8,883 nucleotides of DNA from Palsa-504 sp003136255 (GTDB taxonomy: Bacteria; Actinomycetota; Actinomycetes; Streptosporangiales; Streptosporangiaceae). The notes beneath the pieces are model-generated. The model had not been told where the DNA came from and did not search any database. It saw nothing but the letters and a program-made list of their open reading frames with translations. Each line of letters opens with the position of its first letter. The first letter of the stretch is position 1. Made by a program: the position numbers and the translations under genes. Location: the NCBI GenBank assembly GCA_003136255.1, contig PLDT01000074.1:1-8883 (forward strand), written 5' to 3'. Of the stretch, positions 1 through 5,835 are shown piece after piece.

Positions 1-384
1 CAGGAGGGACTACCGGGACCACGGTGGTCGCGCGGCGCCTTCCCTGGTGCGGTGGAACCGGATCCCGCGGCGTATCCGGTGCGCCCCAGCTGCCCGACAT
101 CACCACGCAAGCCCGGTGCTCCGCGTCGATGGGGCACCCGGGACTGGCGGGCAGGGATGGCCAGGATGCGAGGCCAGACGGACGGGGTGCGGGGACGGCG
201 GGCCTCGGGGCGGCAGTTACCCGCAGCGCGAACTGACACACCCGACTCGCAGCCCCAGGCAGTCGCGTTACAGCCTCTCTTTCTGGTACGACGTGACAGC
301 GACGAGCATCCAGCCGCGGGATCGGCCGCGCAGCTCCCGGCGACCGACACGCCAGGGGGGATAACGAGACGCGTGAGGCGTAGG
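1..384. other. Stretch without a convincing gene
   Basis: No recognisable protein, tRNA or other RNA gene lies here. Several frames are open, as expected by chance at this GC content, but their translations are Arg/Pro/Gly-rich and resemble no family. One frame on plus stays open from the left edge into the antisense of the peroxidase gene, which marks it as a shadow. A 13-bp dyad (GACCAC, one base, GTGGTC) sits at 17-29. It could be an operator or chance. Confidence 0.5.
2..100 (-). CDS. Possible 5' end of an unknown gene running off the left edge
   Basis: Reading minus from an ATG at 98-100 gives 33 codons open to the window edge. The peptide begins MSGSWGAPDTPRDPVPPHQG and is rich in Pro and Arg, a composition seen in disordered N-termini of actinobacterial membrane proteins. 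There is no good Shine-Dalgarno, only GTG repeats just before the ATG. By hand count about 24 of 33 third positions are G or C, which is not decisive. It would be transcribed in the same direction as the peroxidase upstream of it. It may equally be noise. Confidence 0.15.
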   Translation of the reverse strand, partial: MSGSWGAPDTPRDPVPPHQGRRRATTVVPVVPP

Positions 385-411
385 CCGCGTGGCGATGAGC
401 CGCCAACGCGG
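385..411 (-). terminator. Hairpin terminator after the peroxidase gene
   Basis: Starting 2 nt past the peroxidase stop codon on minus, the arm CCGCGTTGGCG pairs with CGCCACGCGG through ten base pairs with one bulged T, closing a 6-nt loop (GCTCAT). No T-run follows. Actinobacteria often end transcripts with strong GC hairpins lacking a U-tract. The position directly after the last gene of the operon supports a terminator role. Confidence 0.5.
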
Positions 412-412
412 G

Positions 413-919
413 CTAGCCGAGGAAGTAGCCGGCCGGGAGGCTGGCCTCGATGGCGACCAGCACCTCGCTGGAGTCCGGGGTGGTGCGCGGGCGGAACCGC
501 GCGGCCACCGTCCCGTCCGGCCGGACCAGGAACTTCTCGAAGTTCCACTGGATGTCCCCGGCCTCGCCGTCCGCGTCCGGCGTCTGCGTGAGCGAAGCGT
601 AGATGGGGTGCCGGCCGGGGCCGTTCACCTCGACCTTCTCGAACATCGGGAAGGTGACCCCGTAGGTCGCCGAGCAGAACTCGGCGATCTCCTCCGCGCT
701 GCCGGGTTCCTGCCCGCCGAACTGGTTGCAGGGGAAGCCGACCACCGCGAGCCCGCGGGAGGCGAACTGCTCGTGCAGCTTCTCCAGCGCCGTGTACTGC
801 GGCGTGAGCCCGCACTTGGAGGCCACGTTAACGATCAGCAACGTCGACCCGGGGGCAGCCGAGCCGAGCGAGGAGTCCTGCCCGGCCAGCGTCTTCACGG
901 GGATGTCAAATATGGTCAC
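413..919 (-). CDS. Glutathione peroxidase family, 2-Cys thioredoxin-dependent type
   Basis: A 168-residue thioredoxin-fold peroxidase of normal full length, starting at GTG. The peroxidatic cysteine is Cys36 in NVASKCGLT. The rest of the catalytic tetrad is Gln70 (QFGGQEP), Trp125 and Asn126 (IQWNFEKFLV). Cys64 (FPCNQFG) and Cys82 (EFCSATYGVTFP) fall at the same numbers as the cysteines of yeast Gpx3, where Cys36 and Cys82 form the redox disulphide. From family knowledge this points to a cytosolic enzyme reducing H2O2 and organic hydroperoxides with thioredoxin rather than glutathione, which fits actinomycetes since they use mycothiol. The gene starts 4 bp after the Rieske oxygenase stop with no good Shine-Dalgarno, so cotranscription and translational coupling are likely. 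It may clear peroxide made by uncoupled turnover of the oxygenase (inference). The family call is secure; the substrate is not. Confidence 0.93.
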   Translation of the reverse strand: MTIFDIPVKTLAGQDSSLGSAAPGSTLLIVNVASKCGLTPQYTALEKLHEQFASRGLAVVGFPCNQFGGQEPGSAEEIAEFCSATYGVTFPMFEKVEVNGPGRHPIYASLTQTPDADGEAGDIQWNFEKFLVRPDGTVAARFRPRTTPDSSEVLVAIEASLPAGYFLG

Positions 920-923
920 CCCG

Positions 924-2114
924 CTAAGCTACCGGCCCCCACGGGATCTGCCCGAGGTAGCCCCGGGCGATGGTGGTGACGAACGAGTACACCGCGTCCT
1001 CGTCGGGTGCCAGCGGCCCCGGCGAGGCCTGCGGTGCGGACAGCCCTCGCTGGACCGACTCGCACGCGCCCCAGTCTTGCCGGTTGGTGATGTCCCAGAA
1101 GTCCACCGCGTAGTCCGGGTTGAAGCCGGGCCGGGCCACGGCCTCGGGGGCGAACGCCCAGGTGCACTCGATCCGGGTCTTGTCCGCGGCCACCGGGGTC
1201 AACCGGTGCGTCATCACGTAGTCCGGATGCAGGCTGAGCAGGACGTTCGGCAGGATGTTGAGGTAGATGACGGTGCGCAGCCCCTGCCGGTCCAGGCCGC
1301 GGAGCGGGACCCCGCCACTCGAGCCGGATAGCGACATGGTGGCCATGCCATCCCGCAGGTCCATCCAGCCGCCTATCCAGGCGCCGTCGGCGGCGTAGTT
1401 CTCGCCGCTCTTGGGCGGGCTGACCCGGCACAGCTCGGGGTGGATGGACGGGCAGTGGTAGCACTCGTGGTAGTTCTCGGTCAGGATCTTCCAGTTGGCC
1501 GCGGCGTCGTAGCTGTGCCGTCCGGCCGTCACCAGCCGCTCCGGCTCGTACGGCGCGACGATCTCGTCGAGCTTGACCAGCGCTTCGGGCAGCGAGCCGG
1601 CCAGGCCGCCCGAGGTGTCGACGAACACCAGGCCGTGCCACTCGGTCACCGGCAGCCGCGCCAGGCCCCACGACCCGAAGTCGAAGCCACGTACCTTCTT
1701 GAAGTTCCCCGCGGCGCGCAGCTCGCCGGCCAGGGTGTACGTCCAGGCGTGGTACGGGCAGATAATCGCCCGGGCCTGCGCGCCCTCGCCGCAGGGCAGC
1801 AGCTCGTGCCCGCGGTGGCGGCAGGTGTTCGCGAACGCCCGCAGTGCGCCGTCCTCACCCCGGACCAGCAGCACGCCGCCGGTCCCGGTCGCCTCGGCCC
1901 GTTGATCGCCCGGTTCCGGTAGCTGTTCGCCGCGCGCGACGCATATCCAGCCGCCGCCGAAGAAGTGCCGCTGCTCCCACTCGAACACCGCCGGGTCCAC
2001 GTACGCGGCCCGCGGCAGCATCCGGCTCTCGCCGAACGGCCGTAGCGCTTCCGCCAGCCCGGCCCGGTCGAGCGGAGCCGGGTCACGCCGGTAACCATCA
2101 TCTTGACTGACCAT
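924..2114 (-). CDS. Rieske non-heme iron oxygenase, alpha subunit (carnitine/glycine betaine monooxygenase-like)
   Basis: A 396-residue oxygenase. The Rieske [2Fe-2S] ligands are Cys98-x-His100 (CRHRGH) and Cys119-x2-His122 (CPYH). The mononuclear iron site follows in NYHECYHCPSIHPEL: His220 and His225, with the third ligand probably Asp341 in FWDITNRQDW. Glu217 takes the bridging position used in CntA (Glu-x2-His-x4-His), which places the protein near carnitine, choline and glycine betaine monooxygenases rather than classical arene dioxygenases (Asp bridge, beta subunit). The substrate cannot be read from sequence. No reductase or ferredoxin is in the window, so electrons must come from elsewhere. 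I chose the ATG at 2112-2114, not the longer in-frame start at 2264, because the extra 50 residues are not family-like and a promoter ends exactly at this ATG. The gene probably forms an operon with the peroxidase 4 bp downstream. An inverted repeat over the start suggests repressor control. Confidence 0.92.
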   Translation of the reverse strand: MVSQDDGYRRDPAPLDRAGLAEALRPFGESRMLPRAAYVDPAVFEWEQRHFFGGGWICVARGEQLPEPGDQRAEATGTGGVLLVRGEDGALRAFANTCRHRGHELLPCGEGAQARAIICPYHAWTYTLAGELRAAGNFKKVRGFDFGSWGLARLPVTEWHGLVFVDTSGGLAGSLPEALVKLDEIVAPYEPERLVTAGRHSYDAAANWKILTENYHECYHCPSIHPELCRVSPPKSGENYAADGAWIGGWMDLRDGMATMSLSGSSGGVPLRGLDRQGLRTVIYLNILPNVLLSLHPDYVMTHRLTPVAADKTRIECTWAFAPEAVARPGFNPDYAVDFWDITNRQDWGACESVQRGLSAPQASPGPLAPDEDAVYSFVTTIARGYLGQIPWGPVA

Positions 2115-2124
2115 ACAGTCAAGA
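2101..2124. promoter_or_regulatory. Perfect 9+9 bp inverted repeat over the oxygenase start (operator)
   Basis: TCTTGACTG and its exact reverse complement CAGTCAAGA are separated by 6 bp that contain the oxygenase start codon. The dyad also overlaps the predicted -10 hexamer, so a bound dimer would block RNA polymerase. Length, spacing and symmetry fit TetR-type repressor operators (family knowledge; the regulator itself is not in the window). Chance is unlikely for 9 perfect pairs placed at this spot. Confidence 0.7.
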
Positions 2125-2150
2125 CTAAGCCGCCCGCCGAACCCTGTCCA
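2122..2150 (-). promoter_or_regulatory. Leaderless promoter of the oxygenase-peroxidase operon
   Basis: On minus, TGGACA (2150-2145, five of six match to TTGACA) is followed by a 17-bp spacer and TAGTCT (2127-2122, TAnnnT type). Seven bases then lead to the ATG, so transcription should begin at or within a base or two of the start codon. There is no Shine-Dalgarno before the ATG, which agrees with a leaderless mRNA, a common arrangement in actinobacteria. Confidence 0.6.
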
Positions 2151-2152
2151 GC

Positions 2153-2177
2153 CGCCCGAACGCGTCGCCCGAACGCG
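2153..2177. repeat. Two 12-bp direct repeats in the divergent control region
   Basis: CGCCCGAACGCG occurs at 2153-2164 and again at 2166-2177, one base apart (13-bp period, a little over one helix turn). It lies directly upstream of the oxygenase -35 and between the two divergent genes. This would suit a protein binding as a head-to-tail pair, but in GC-rich DNA it may be a simple slippage duplication. Confidence 0.4.
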
Positions 2178-2230
2178 CCGCGTCGGGGTGCCTTCGGCGC
2201 GGGGGAACTGCAGCGACTCGATCGCTGAGC

Positions 2231-2260
2231 TTGCGGTCTCACTGCCGCGATGCCGATACT
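2231..2260 (+). promoter_or_regulatory. Possible leaderless promoter of the DUF2237 gene
   Basis: TTGCGG (2231-2236), an 18-bp spacer and GATACT (2255-2260) end 6 nt before the ATG at 2267. The ATG has no Shine-Dalgarno, so a leaderless transcript would explain how it is read. Both hexamers are only moderate matches to consensus. Confidence 0.4.
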
Positions 2261-2266
2261 GCAAAC

Positions 2267-2659
2267 ATGGGCGACCGAAATGTGCTCGGCGGAGAGTTGG
2301 AGCCGTGTGGAACCGATCCTCTTACCGGGTTCTACCGGGATGGGTGCTGCACGACCGGACCCGAGGACCTGGGCAGCCACACGATCTGCGCGGTGGTGAC
2401 CGGTGAGTTCCTCGCGCATCAGCGCGGCATCGGCAATGACCTGTCCACGCCGATGCCACAGTTCAGCTTCCCCGGTCTGGTACCGGGAGACAGGTGGTGC
2501 GTGACCGCGGCGAACTGGCTGCGCGCCCACCGCGACGGCGCCGCGGCCCCCGTGGTCCTGGCCTCGACCCACGAGCGCGCGCTGGAGATCGTCCCGCTGG
2601 ACGTGCTCAGGCGGTACTCGGTCGACGTCCCCACCGACGCCGGCGCGTTCGAGGAATAA
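2267..2659 (+). CDS. DUF2237 family protein
   Basis: A 130-residue protein of unknown function that matches the DUF2237 pattern along its length: NVLGGELEPCGTDPLTGFYR at residues 5-24, DGCCTTGPEDLGSHTICAV at 25-43, GNDLSTP at 56-62, FPGLVPGDRWCV at 68-79 and STHERALEIVPLDVL towards the end. The cysteines (14, 27, 28, 41, 78) and His38 are part of the family pattern and could bind a metal or form disulphides, but I know of no proven activity. No signal peptide or membrane segment is visible, so it is likely cytosolic. I chose the ATG at 2267 because the conserved region starts right after it; the ORF is open 36 bp further upstream. It is divergent from the oxygenase and 17 bp before the next gene, so probably cotranscribed with that gene. 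Confidence 0.85.
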   Translation: MGDRNVLGGELEPCGTDPLTGFYRDGCCTTGPEDLGSHTICAVVTGEFLAHQRGIGNDLSTPMPQFSFPGLVPGDRWCVTAANWLRAHRDGAAAPVVLASTHERALEIVPLDVLRRYSVDVPTDAGAFEE

Positions 2660-2661
2660 CC

Positions 2662-2667
2662 AGGAGG
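2662..2667 (+). promoter_or_regulatory. Strong Shine-Dalgarno AGGAGG
   Basis: A perfect AGGAGG lies 9 nt before the ATG at 2677 and just after the DUF2237 stop. It fixes the start of the next gene and rejects the longer in-frame reading that begins at 2494 inside the DUF2237 gene. It is the clearest ribosome binding site in the window. Confidence 0.8.
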
Positions 2668-2676
2668 CGCGCGCCG

Positions 2677-3309
2677 ATGAGCAGCACCGGCAAGATCAGC
2701 GTCGGCATGCCCACGCGGCTCCGGTCCTTTGATCCCGTCCGGCTCGCCGACCTGGAGTACCGGGCCTGGGTCGGGTACTACCTGCGTCAGTGGCCCCGGG
2801 TGCTGATCGCCGCGGTCGGCCTGGTCCGGGTCGGCTTCGGCATGGACTGGTACCGCACCCTGCACGGCGCCTGGCTGGTGCTGCGCGCCAACCAGCTGTG
2901 GGCCCCGTACCCCGACAACCACCCCAAGCGAGCCCAGGCCTGCATGCGGCGGTTCTACGCCCTGGTCAGGCTGACCTACGGCGAGCCCGCCAACCCGGCC
3001 AAGGCCGCCGAGCTCGAGGTCGACTGGTGGCGGGTGCACCGGGAGGGCCAGCACCGGGCCGGGCCGCACGTGACCGACGACGCGGAGCCCGCCGAGGAAC
3101 TGGTGGAGTCGCTGGTCCGCCTGTACTGCTACCTCTACGGCGAGCCCGAGGCCGTGCTCCGCCCGGCCGCGGCATACCGGGCCCGGGCCATGGACCTGTC
3201 CGATCAGTGGGTCCGGGAGGGTTGCCTGCCGGACAGCCGGCTGCTCGCGCTGGAGCACGCGGCGCTGGTCCGTTCCTACGCCGCCCTGCTCGCCGCCGTC
3301 CACCACTAG
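2677..3309 (+). CDS. Unrecognised 210-residue helical protein
   Basis: I cannot assign a function. The protein is rich in Arg, Leu, Ala, Trp and Tyr and looks mostly helical. A moderately hydrophobic stretch at residues 39-55 (WPRVLIAAVGLVRVGFG) is interrupted by Arg and is probably an amphipathic helix rather than a membrane span. The middle holds aromatic- and charge-rich segments: DWYRTLHGAWLVLRANQLWA (57-76), RRFYALVRLTYGEP (91-104) and VDWWRVHRE (115-123). YGEP recurs later in LYCYLYGEPEAVL, so residues about 90-125 and 145-185 may be a diverged duplication of a helix-YGEP-helix unit. No cysteine pairs, nucleotide-binding motif or signal peptide are visible. A strong Shine-Dalgarno and GC-rich third positions (37 of the first 40 codons) show it is a real gene. 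It lies 17 bp after the DUF2237 gene, so is probably cotranscribed. Confidence 0.8.
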   Translation: MSSTGKISVGMPTRLRSFDPVRLADLEYRAWVGYYLRQWPRVLIAAVGLVRVGFGMDWYRTLHGAWLVLRANQLWAPYPDNHPKRAQACMRRFYALVRLTYGEPANPAKAAELEVDWWRVHREGQHRAGPHVTDDAEPAEELVESLVRLYCYLYGEPEAVLRPAAAYRARAMDLSDQWVREGCLPDSRLLALEHAALVRSYAALLAAVHH

Positions 3310-3320
3310 GCCAGAATCCG

Positions 3321-3326
3321 TAGGAT
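3321..3326 (+). promoter_or_regulatory. Possible -10 element or weak ribosome site of the DUF1707 gene
   Basis: TAGGAT ends 6 nt before the ATG at 3333. As a -10 (TAnnnT) it would give a leaderless transcript. Read as AGGAT it could be a short Shine-Dalgarno at close spacing. No good -35 is seen. The gene lies only 23 bp after the preceding stop, so readthrough from upstream is also possible. Confidence 0.25.
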
Positions 3327-3332
3327 CGCCGT

Positions 3333-3929
3333 ATGACCGACGCGTATCGGCCGGGACCGAGGCCGAGCGACCTCTCGGCGCAGCGGGCGGCTGATGTGGA
3401 CCGGGACGCCGTGGCTGAGCGGCTGCGGGTCGCGGCCAGCGAGGGCCGGCTCGAGCCCTGGGAGCTGGATGACCGGCTCGGCCGGGCCTACGCCGCCAAG
3501 ACGTACGGTGACCTGGAGACGCTCATCGCGGACCTGCCCGCCCTGCCGCCCTTCGTCTCCTACCCGGGTATCGCCGTCGACCCGGGCACGCTGGTCCTGC
3601 GGACCACCACGTCCAACATCAAGCAGGCCGGCCGCTGGATCGTCCCGCGGCGGATCACCGCCGAGTCCACCACCGGGTGGATCACGATCGACTTCACCCA
3701 GGCCCACTGCGCCTATCGTGAGGTCACCGTCGAGGTGATCACCCGGACCGGCTGGATCCAGCTAATCCTGCCCGACGGGTGGGCGGCTCGCGTCGGCCCG
3801 CTGAGCACCTACACCGGGCACATCAGCAACCGGGCGGCCGAGATGGCGGACCCGGGCGCCCCGACGGTGATCCTGACCGGCCACCCGCTGTTCGGCTACA
3901 TCAAGATCAGGCAGCGCCGTAGGCGCTAG
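3333..3929 (+). CDS. DUF1707 domain protein with C-terminal beta-rich domain
   Basis: A 198-residue protein. Residues about 19-70 form a DUF1707 domain (DRDAVAERLRVAASEGRLEP followed by WELDDRLGRAYAAKTYGDLETLIADLP), a short helical module common and almost confined to actinobacteria and related to SHOCT-like modules. Residues about 78-195 alternate short beta strands (TLVLRTTTSNIKQAG, ITAESTTGWITIDF, VTVEVITRTGWIQLILPDGW, TVILTGHPLFGYIKIRQ) like the beta-solenoid of LiaF/DUF2154 cell-wall stress proteins (inference from pattern). Many DUF1707 proteins carry a membrane helix after the domain; none is visible here, so this one looks soluble. The function is unknown, with possible envelope-stress sensing by analogy only. 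The C-terminus ends in a basic tail (RQRRRR). It converges on the MFS gene with 24 bp between the stops. Confidence 0.85.
   Translation: MTDAYRPGPRPSDLSAQRAADVDRDAVAERLRVAASEGRLEPWELDDRLGRAYAAKTYGDLETLIADLPALPPFVSYPGIAVDPGTLVLRTTTSNIKQAGRWIVPRRITAESTTGWITIDFTQAHCAYREVTVEVITRTGWIQLILPDGWAARVGPLSTYTGHISNRAAEMADPGAPTVILTGHPLFGYIKIRQRRRR
3913..3927. terminator. Small hairpin at the DUF1707 stop codon
   Basis: AGCGCC, loop GTA, GGCGCT: six perfect pairs overlapping the stop codon, between two convergent genes. It has no U-tract. It is a weak candidate for a terminator acting on either strand; the stem is short and could be chance. Confidence 0.25.
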
Positions 3930-3953
3930 AGCCCGACATCCAGCGCATCGTGC

Positions 3954-5204
3954 TCAGCCGGGCGGATCTGGCATCTTGAACCTGGGCACCGCCGAGGGCA
4001 GCAGGAGCAGCGCCGCGGCCACCCCGCCGGCGGTGGCGATCCACAGCGCCGGGCGGATGCCCAGGGTCGTGCCCAGCAGGCCGCCCACGAGCGCGCCGAG
4101 CGGGCGCGTGCCGTAGTTGACGGCCTGGAACGCCCCGGTGACCCGCGACCGGAGCGCGTCGGGGATCACCGCGGCGAAGATCGCCCCGATGCTGATATCC
4201 AGCATCATCACCCCGAACCCGCTCGCGAACTCCGCCGTGAACAACAGCTCAAGGACCAGCGGCGAGCGGGCCAGCGGTACCAGCATCAGCGGCGCGGTGA
4301 AGACCAGGCAGCCCGCCACGTACGCCCAGCCGATGCCGATCCGGGCCGCGATCCGCCTGGTCACCAGCGCGCCGATCACCCCGCCGATGGCGCCCCCGCC
4401 GAGGACAAGCCCGAGCACACCGGGGCGGACGTGCAGCACGCGGATCGCGTAGAGCATGAAGAGCGCGCCGAACATCAGGTTGAAGAAGTTGATCGTCGCG
4501 ACCCCGATCAGCGACGCGCGCACGATGGGCGACCGGACAGTGAACCGGAGCCCGGCGGTGACCGCCCCCTTGCTGTCGTCGGCCGGCGGCTCGGCAGGCC
4601 GGATCCGGCGCAGGAAGAACGCCGAGCCAAGGAAGGACAGCGCGTCCGCGATGACGGCGAACGGCGCCGTGAACACCTGCACGAGCAGGCCGCCGACGCT
4701 CGGGCCGGCCATGAATGACAGCGCGCGGCTGCCGAAGATCAGCGACTGCCCGTCCACGTACCGGTCCTCCGCGACGATCGACACGAACAGCGTCGCGTCG
4801 GACACATTGAACAGGATGCTCAGCGTCCCGGCGGCGAACGTGACCAGGTACAGCTGCGTCAGCGTCAGCACGTGCAGTGCGTAGCAGACCGGGACGGTGG
4901 CGAGCAGCGCGGCCCGGCCCAGGTCCGCGCCGATCATCGTCCGGCGTCGTCGGCCGTGCCGGTCGACCCATGCCCCCGCGTGCAGCCCGAACAGCAGGCT
5001 GGGCAGCCATTCCAGCGCGACCAGGTACCCCATCTCGGCGGCCTGCGCGTGCAGCACGATGACCGCCGCGAGCGGCAGCGCGATCCCGGAGATCTGGTCG
5101 CCGAACATCGAGATCGTCGACGCGCCCCAGTACCGCCGGAACACCCGGTCCCGCAGCAGCGGCGGGACCAGCGTGCGGCGCGGTGCCTGCGCCGGGGCGC
5201 TCAT
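3954..5204 (-). CDS. MFS exporter (MFS_3 / EntS-like)
   Basis: A 416-residue membrane transporter of full family length with about 12 hydrophobic helices. The N-terminus LLRDRVFRRYWGASTISMFG is typical of the MFS_3 (DHA3-like) drug and siderophore exporter group. Motif A, GAWVDRHGRRRR, is at residues 77-88 between helices 2 and 3. A second, weaker loop (TRRIAARIG) lies in the C-terminal half. It should be a proton-driven exporter in the cytoplasmic membrane; the substrate cannot be told from sequence. The start codon overlaps the stop of the upstream ArsR-like regulator by ATGA, so the two are one transcript with coupled translation. This regulator-plus-MFS pairing usually means the regulator controls the exporter in response to a compound. 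The gene ends 24 bp from the convergent DUF1707 gene. Confidence 0.92.
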   Translation of the reverse strand: MSAPAQAPRRTLVPPLLRDRVFRRYWGASTISMFGDQISGIALPLAAVIVLHAQAAEMGYLVALEWLPSLLFGLHAGAWVDRHGRRRRTMIGADLGRAALLATVPVCYALHVLTLTQLYLVTFAAGTLSILFNVSDATLFVSIVAEDRYVDGQSLIFGSRALSFMAGPSVGGLLVQVFTAPFAVIADALSFLGSAFFLRRIRPAEPPADDSKGAVTAGLRFTVRSPIVRASLIGVATINFFNLMFGALFMLYAIRVLHVRPGVLGLVLGGGAIGGVIGALVTRRIAARIGIGWAYVAGCLVFTAPLMLVPLARSPLVLELLFTAEFASGFGVMMLDISIGAIFAAVIPDALRSRVTGAFQAVNYGTRPLGALVGGLLGTTLGIRPALWIATAGGVAAALLLLPSAVPRFKMPDPPG

Positions 5205-5833
5205 CCTGCACCCGCAGCGTCTTTGTTGACCAGTTCACCTGGGAACGCCAGGTGCAGGTAGGTGACCAGGCGGGATTCCGGCGGCCGCAGCCCGGGGCTT
5301 ACCGTGCGGTCCAGGTACGGGTCGAGGAGCGCCTTCACCTGGCGTCCGAGCGCGGCCAGCTCGTCCGCGGTGAGGTAGACCAGCCAGTCGCCGAACTGAG
5401 CCGCCTCCTGCCACTCCGGCGGCTCGCCCGGCACGGCGTCCAGCCAGCGCAGCACGTGCTCGAAGTAGCGTTCCGCGAGCGCGGACCCGACCAGCCCGGC
5501 CGCGGCGGCGAGCTCGGGGCTGTCGATCACCGCGGGCAGGTTGGTGAACATCGCGGTGGCCCGCCACGGCTTCTCCCGGCCCGTCCCGCCGCCCGCCTCC
5601 TCGACCAGCCCGTACTTGGCCAGTTGCCGGAGGTGGAACGAGCAGGTCCCGGAGGATTCGCCGAGTAGCTCGCCGGCCCGGGTCGCGGTCAGCGGCCCTT
5701 CGGTGCGAAGCAGCGCGACCAGCTTCAGCCGGACCGGGTGCGCGTACGCGCGCAGCGCCCGCGGATCGGTCAGCCGGGTGACGCTCCGGCCCGTGGCCTC
5801 GCTCTGTTCGTCGGCCGTGCCCTCTGTCTCCAT
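5201..5833 (-). CDS. ArsR-like winged-helix regulator (HTH_20 type)
   Basis: A 210-residue transcription factor. Residues about 23-90 form a winged helix: DPRALRAYAHPVRLKLVALL, then the helix-turn-helix with recognition helix near SSGTCSFHLRQLAKYGLVEE (60-79), and a wing ending GREKPWRAT. The C-terminal 110 residues (ERYFEHVLRWLDAVPGEPPE, YLTADELAALGRQVKALLDP) are the extension common to HTH_20 regulators sitting beside MFS exporters, probably for dimerisation or ligand sensing. There is no arsenic-type ELCVCDL metal motif, so a small organic ligand is more likely than a metal. The ATG at 5831-5833 is preceded by a promoter that gives a leaderless transcript and by two overlapping inverted repeats, suggesting autorepression. 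It overlaps the exporter gene by 4 nt. Confidence 0.9.
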   Translation of the reverse strand: METEGTADEQSEATGRSVTRLTDPRALRAYAHPVRLKLVALLRTEGPLTATRAGELLGESSGTCSFHLRQLAKYGLVEEAGGGTGREKPWRATAMFTNLPAVIDSPELAAAAGLVGSALAERYFEHVLRWLDAVPGEPPEWQEAAQFGDWLVYLTADELAALGRQVKALLDPYLDRTVSPGLRPPESRLVTYLHLAFPGELVNKDAAGAG

Positions 5834-5835
5834 AA

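Noticed and set aside
17..29. 13-bp dyad GACCAC-G-GTGGTC
   Set aside because: It is short, with no promoter or confident gene around it to give it meaning.
52..591. Plus-strand reading of 179 codons from the left region into the peroxidase
   Set aside because: It runs antisense through conserved peroxidase sequence and its translation is low-complexity Arg/Pro.
2115..2264. Longer N-terminus for the Rieske oxygenase, starting at 2264
   Set aside because: The extra 50 residues are not family-like and would place the promoter and operator inside the gene.
1646..2572. Minus-strand reading of 308 codons across the divergent promoter
   Set aside because: It covers both the oxygenase in another frame and the antisense of DUF2237; no family resemblance.
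4249..5238. Second minus-strand reading of 329 codons over the transporter
   Set aside because: Arg/Gly/Ala-rich shadow in another frame of the MFS gene, with no membrane helices.
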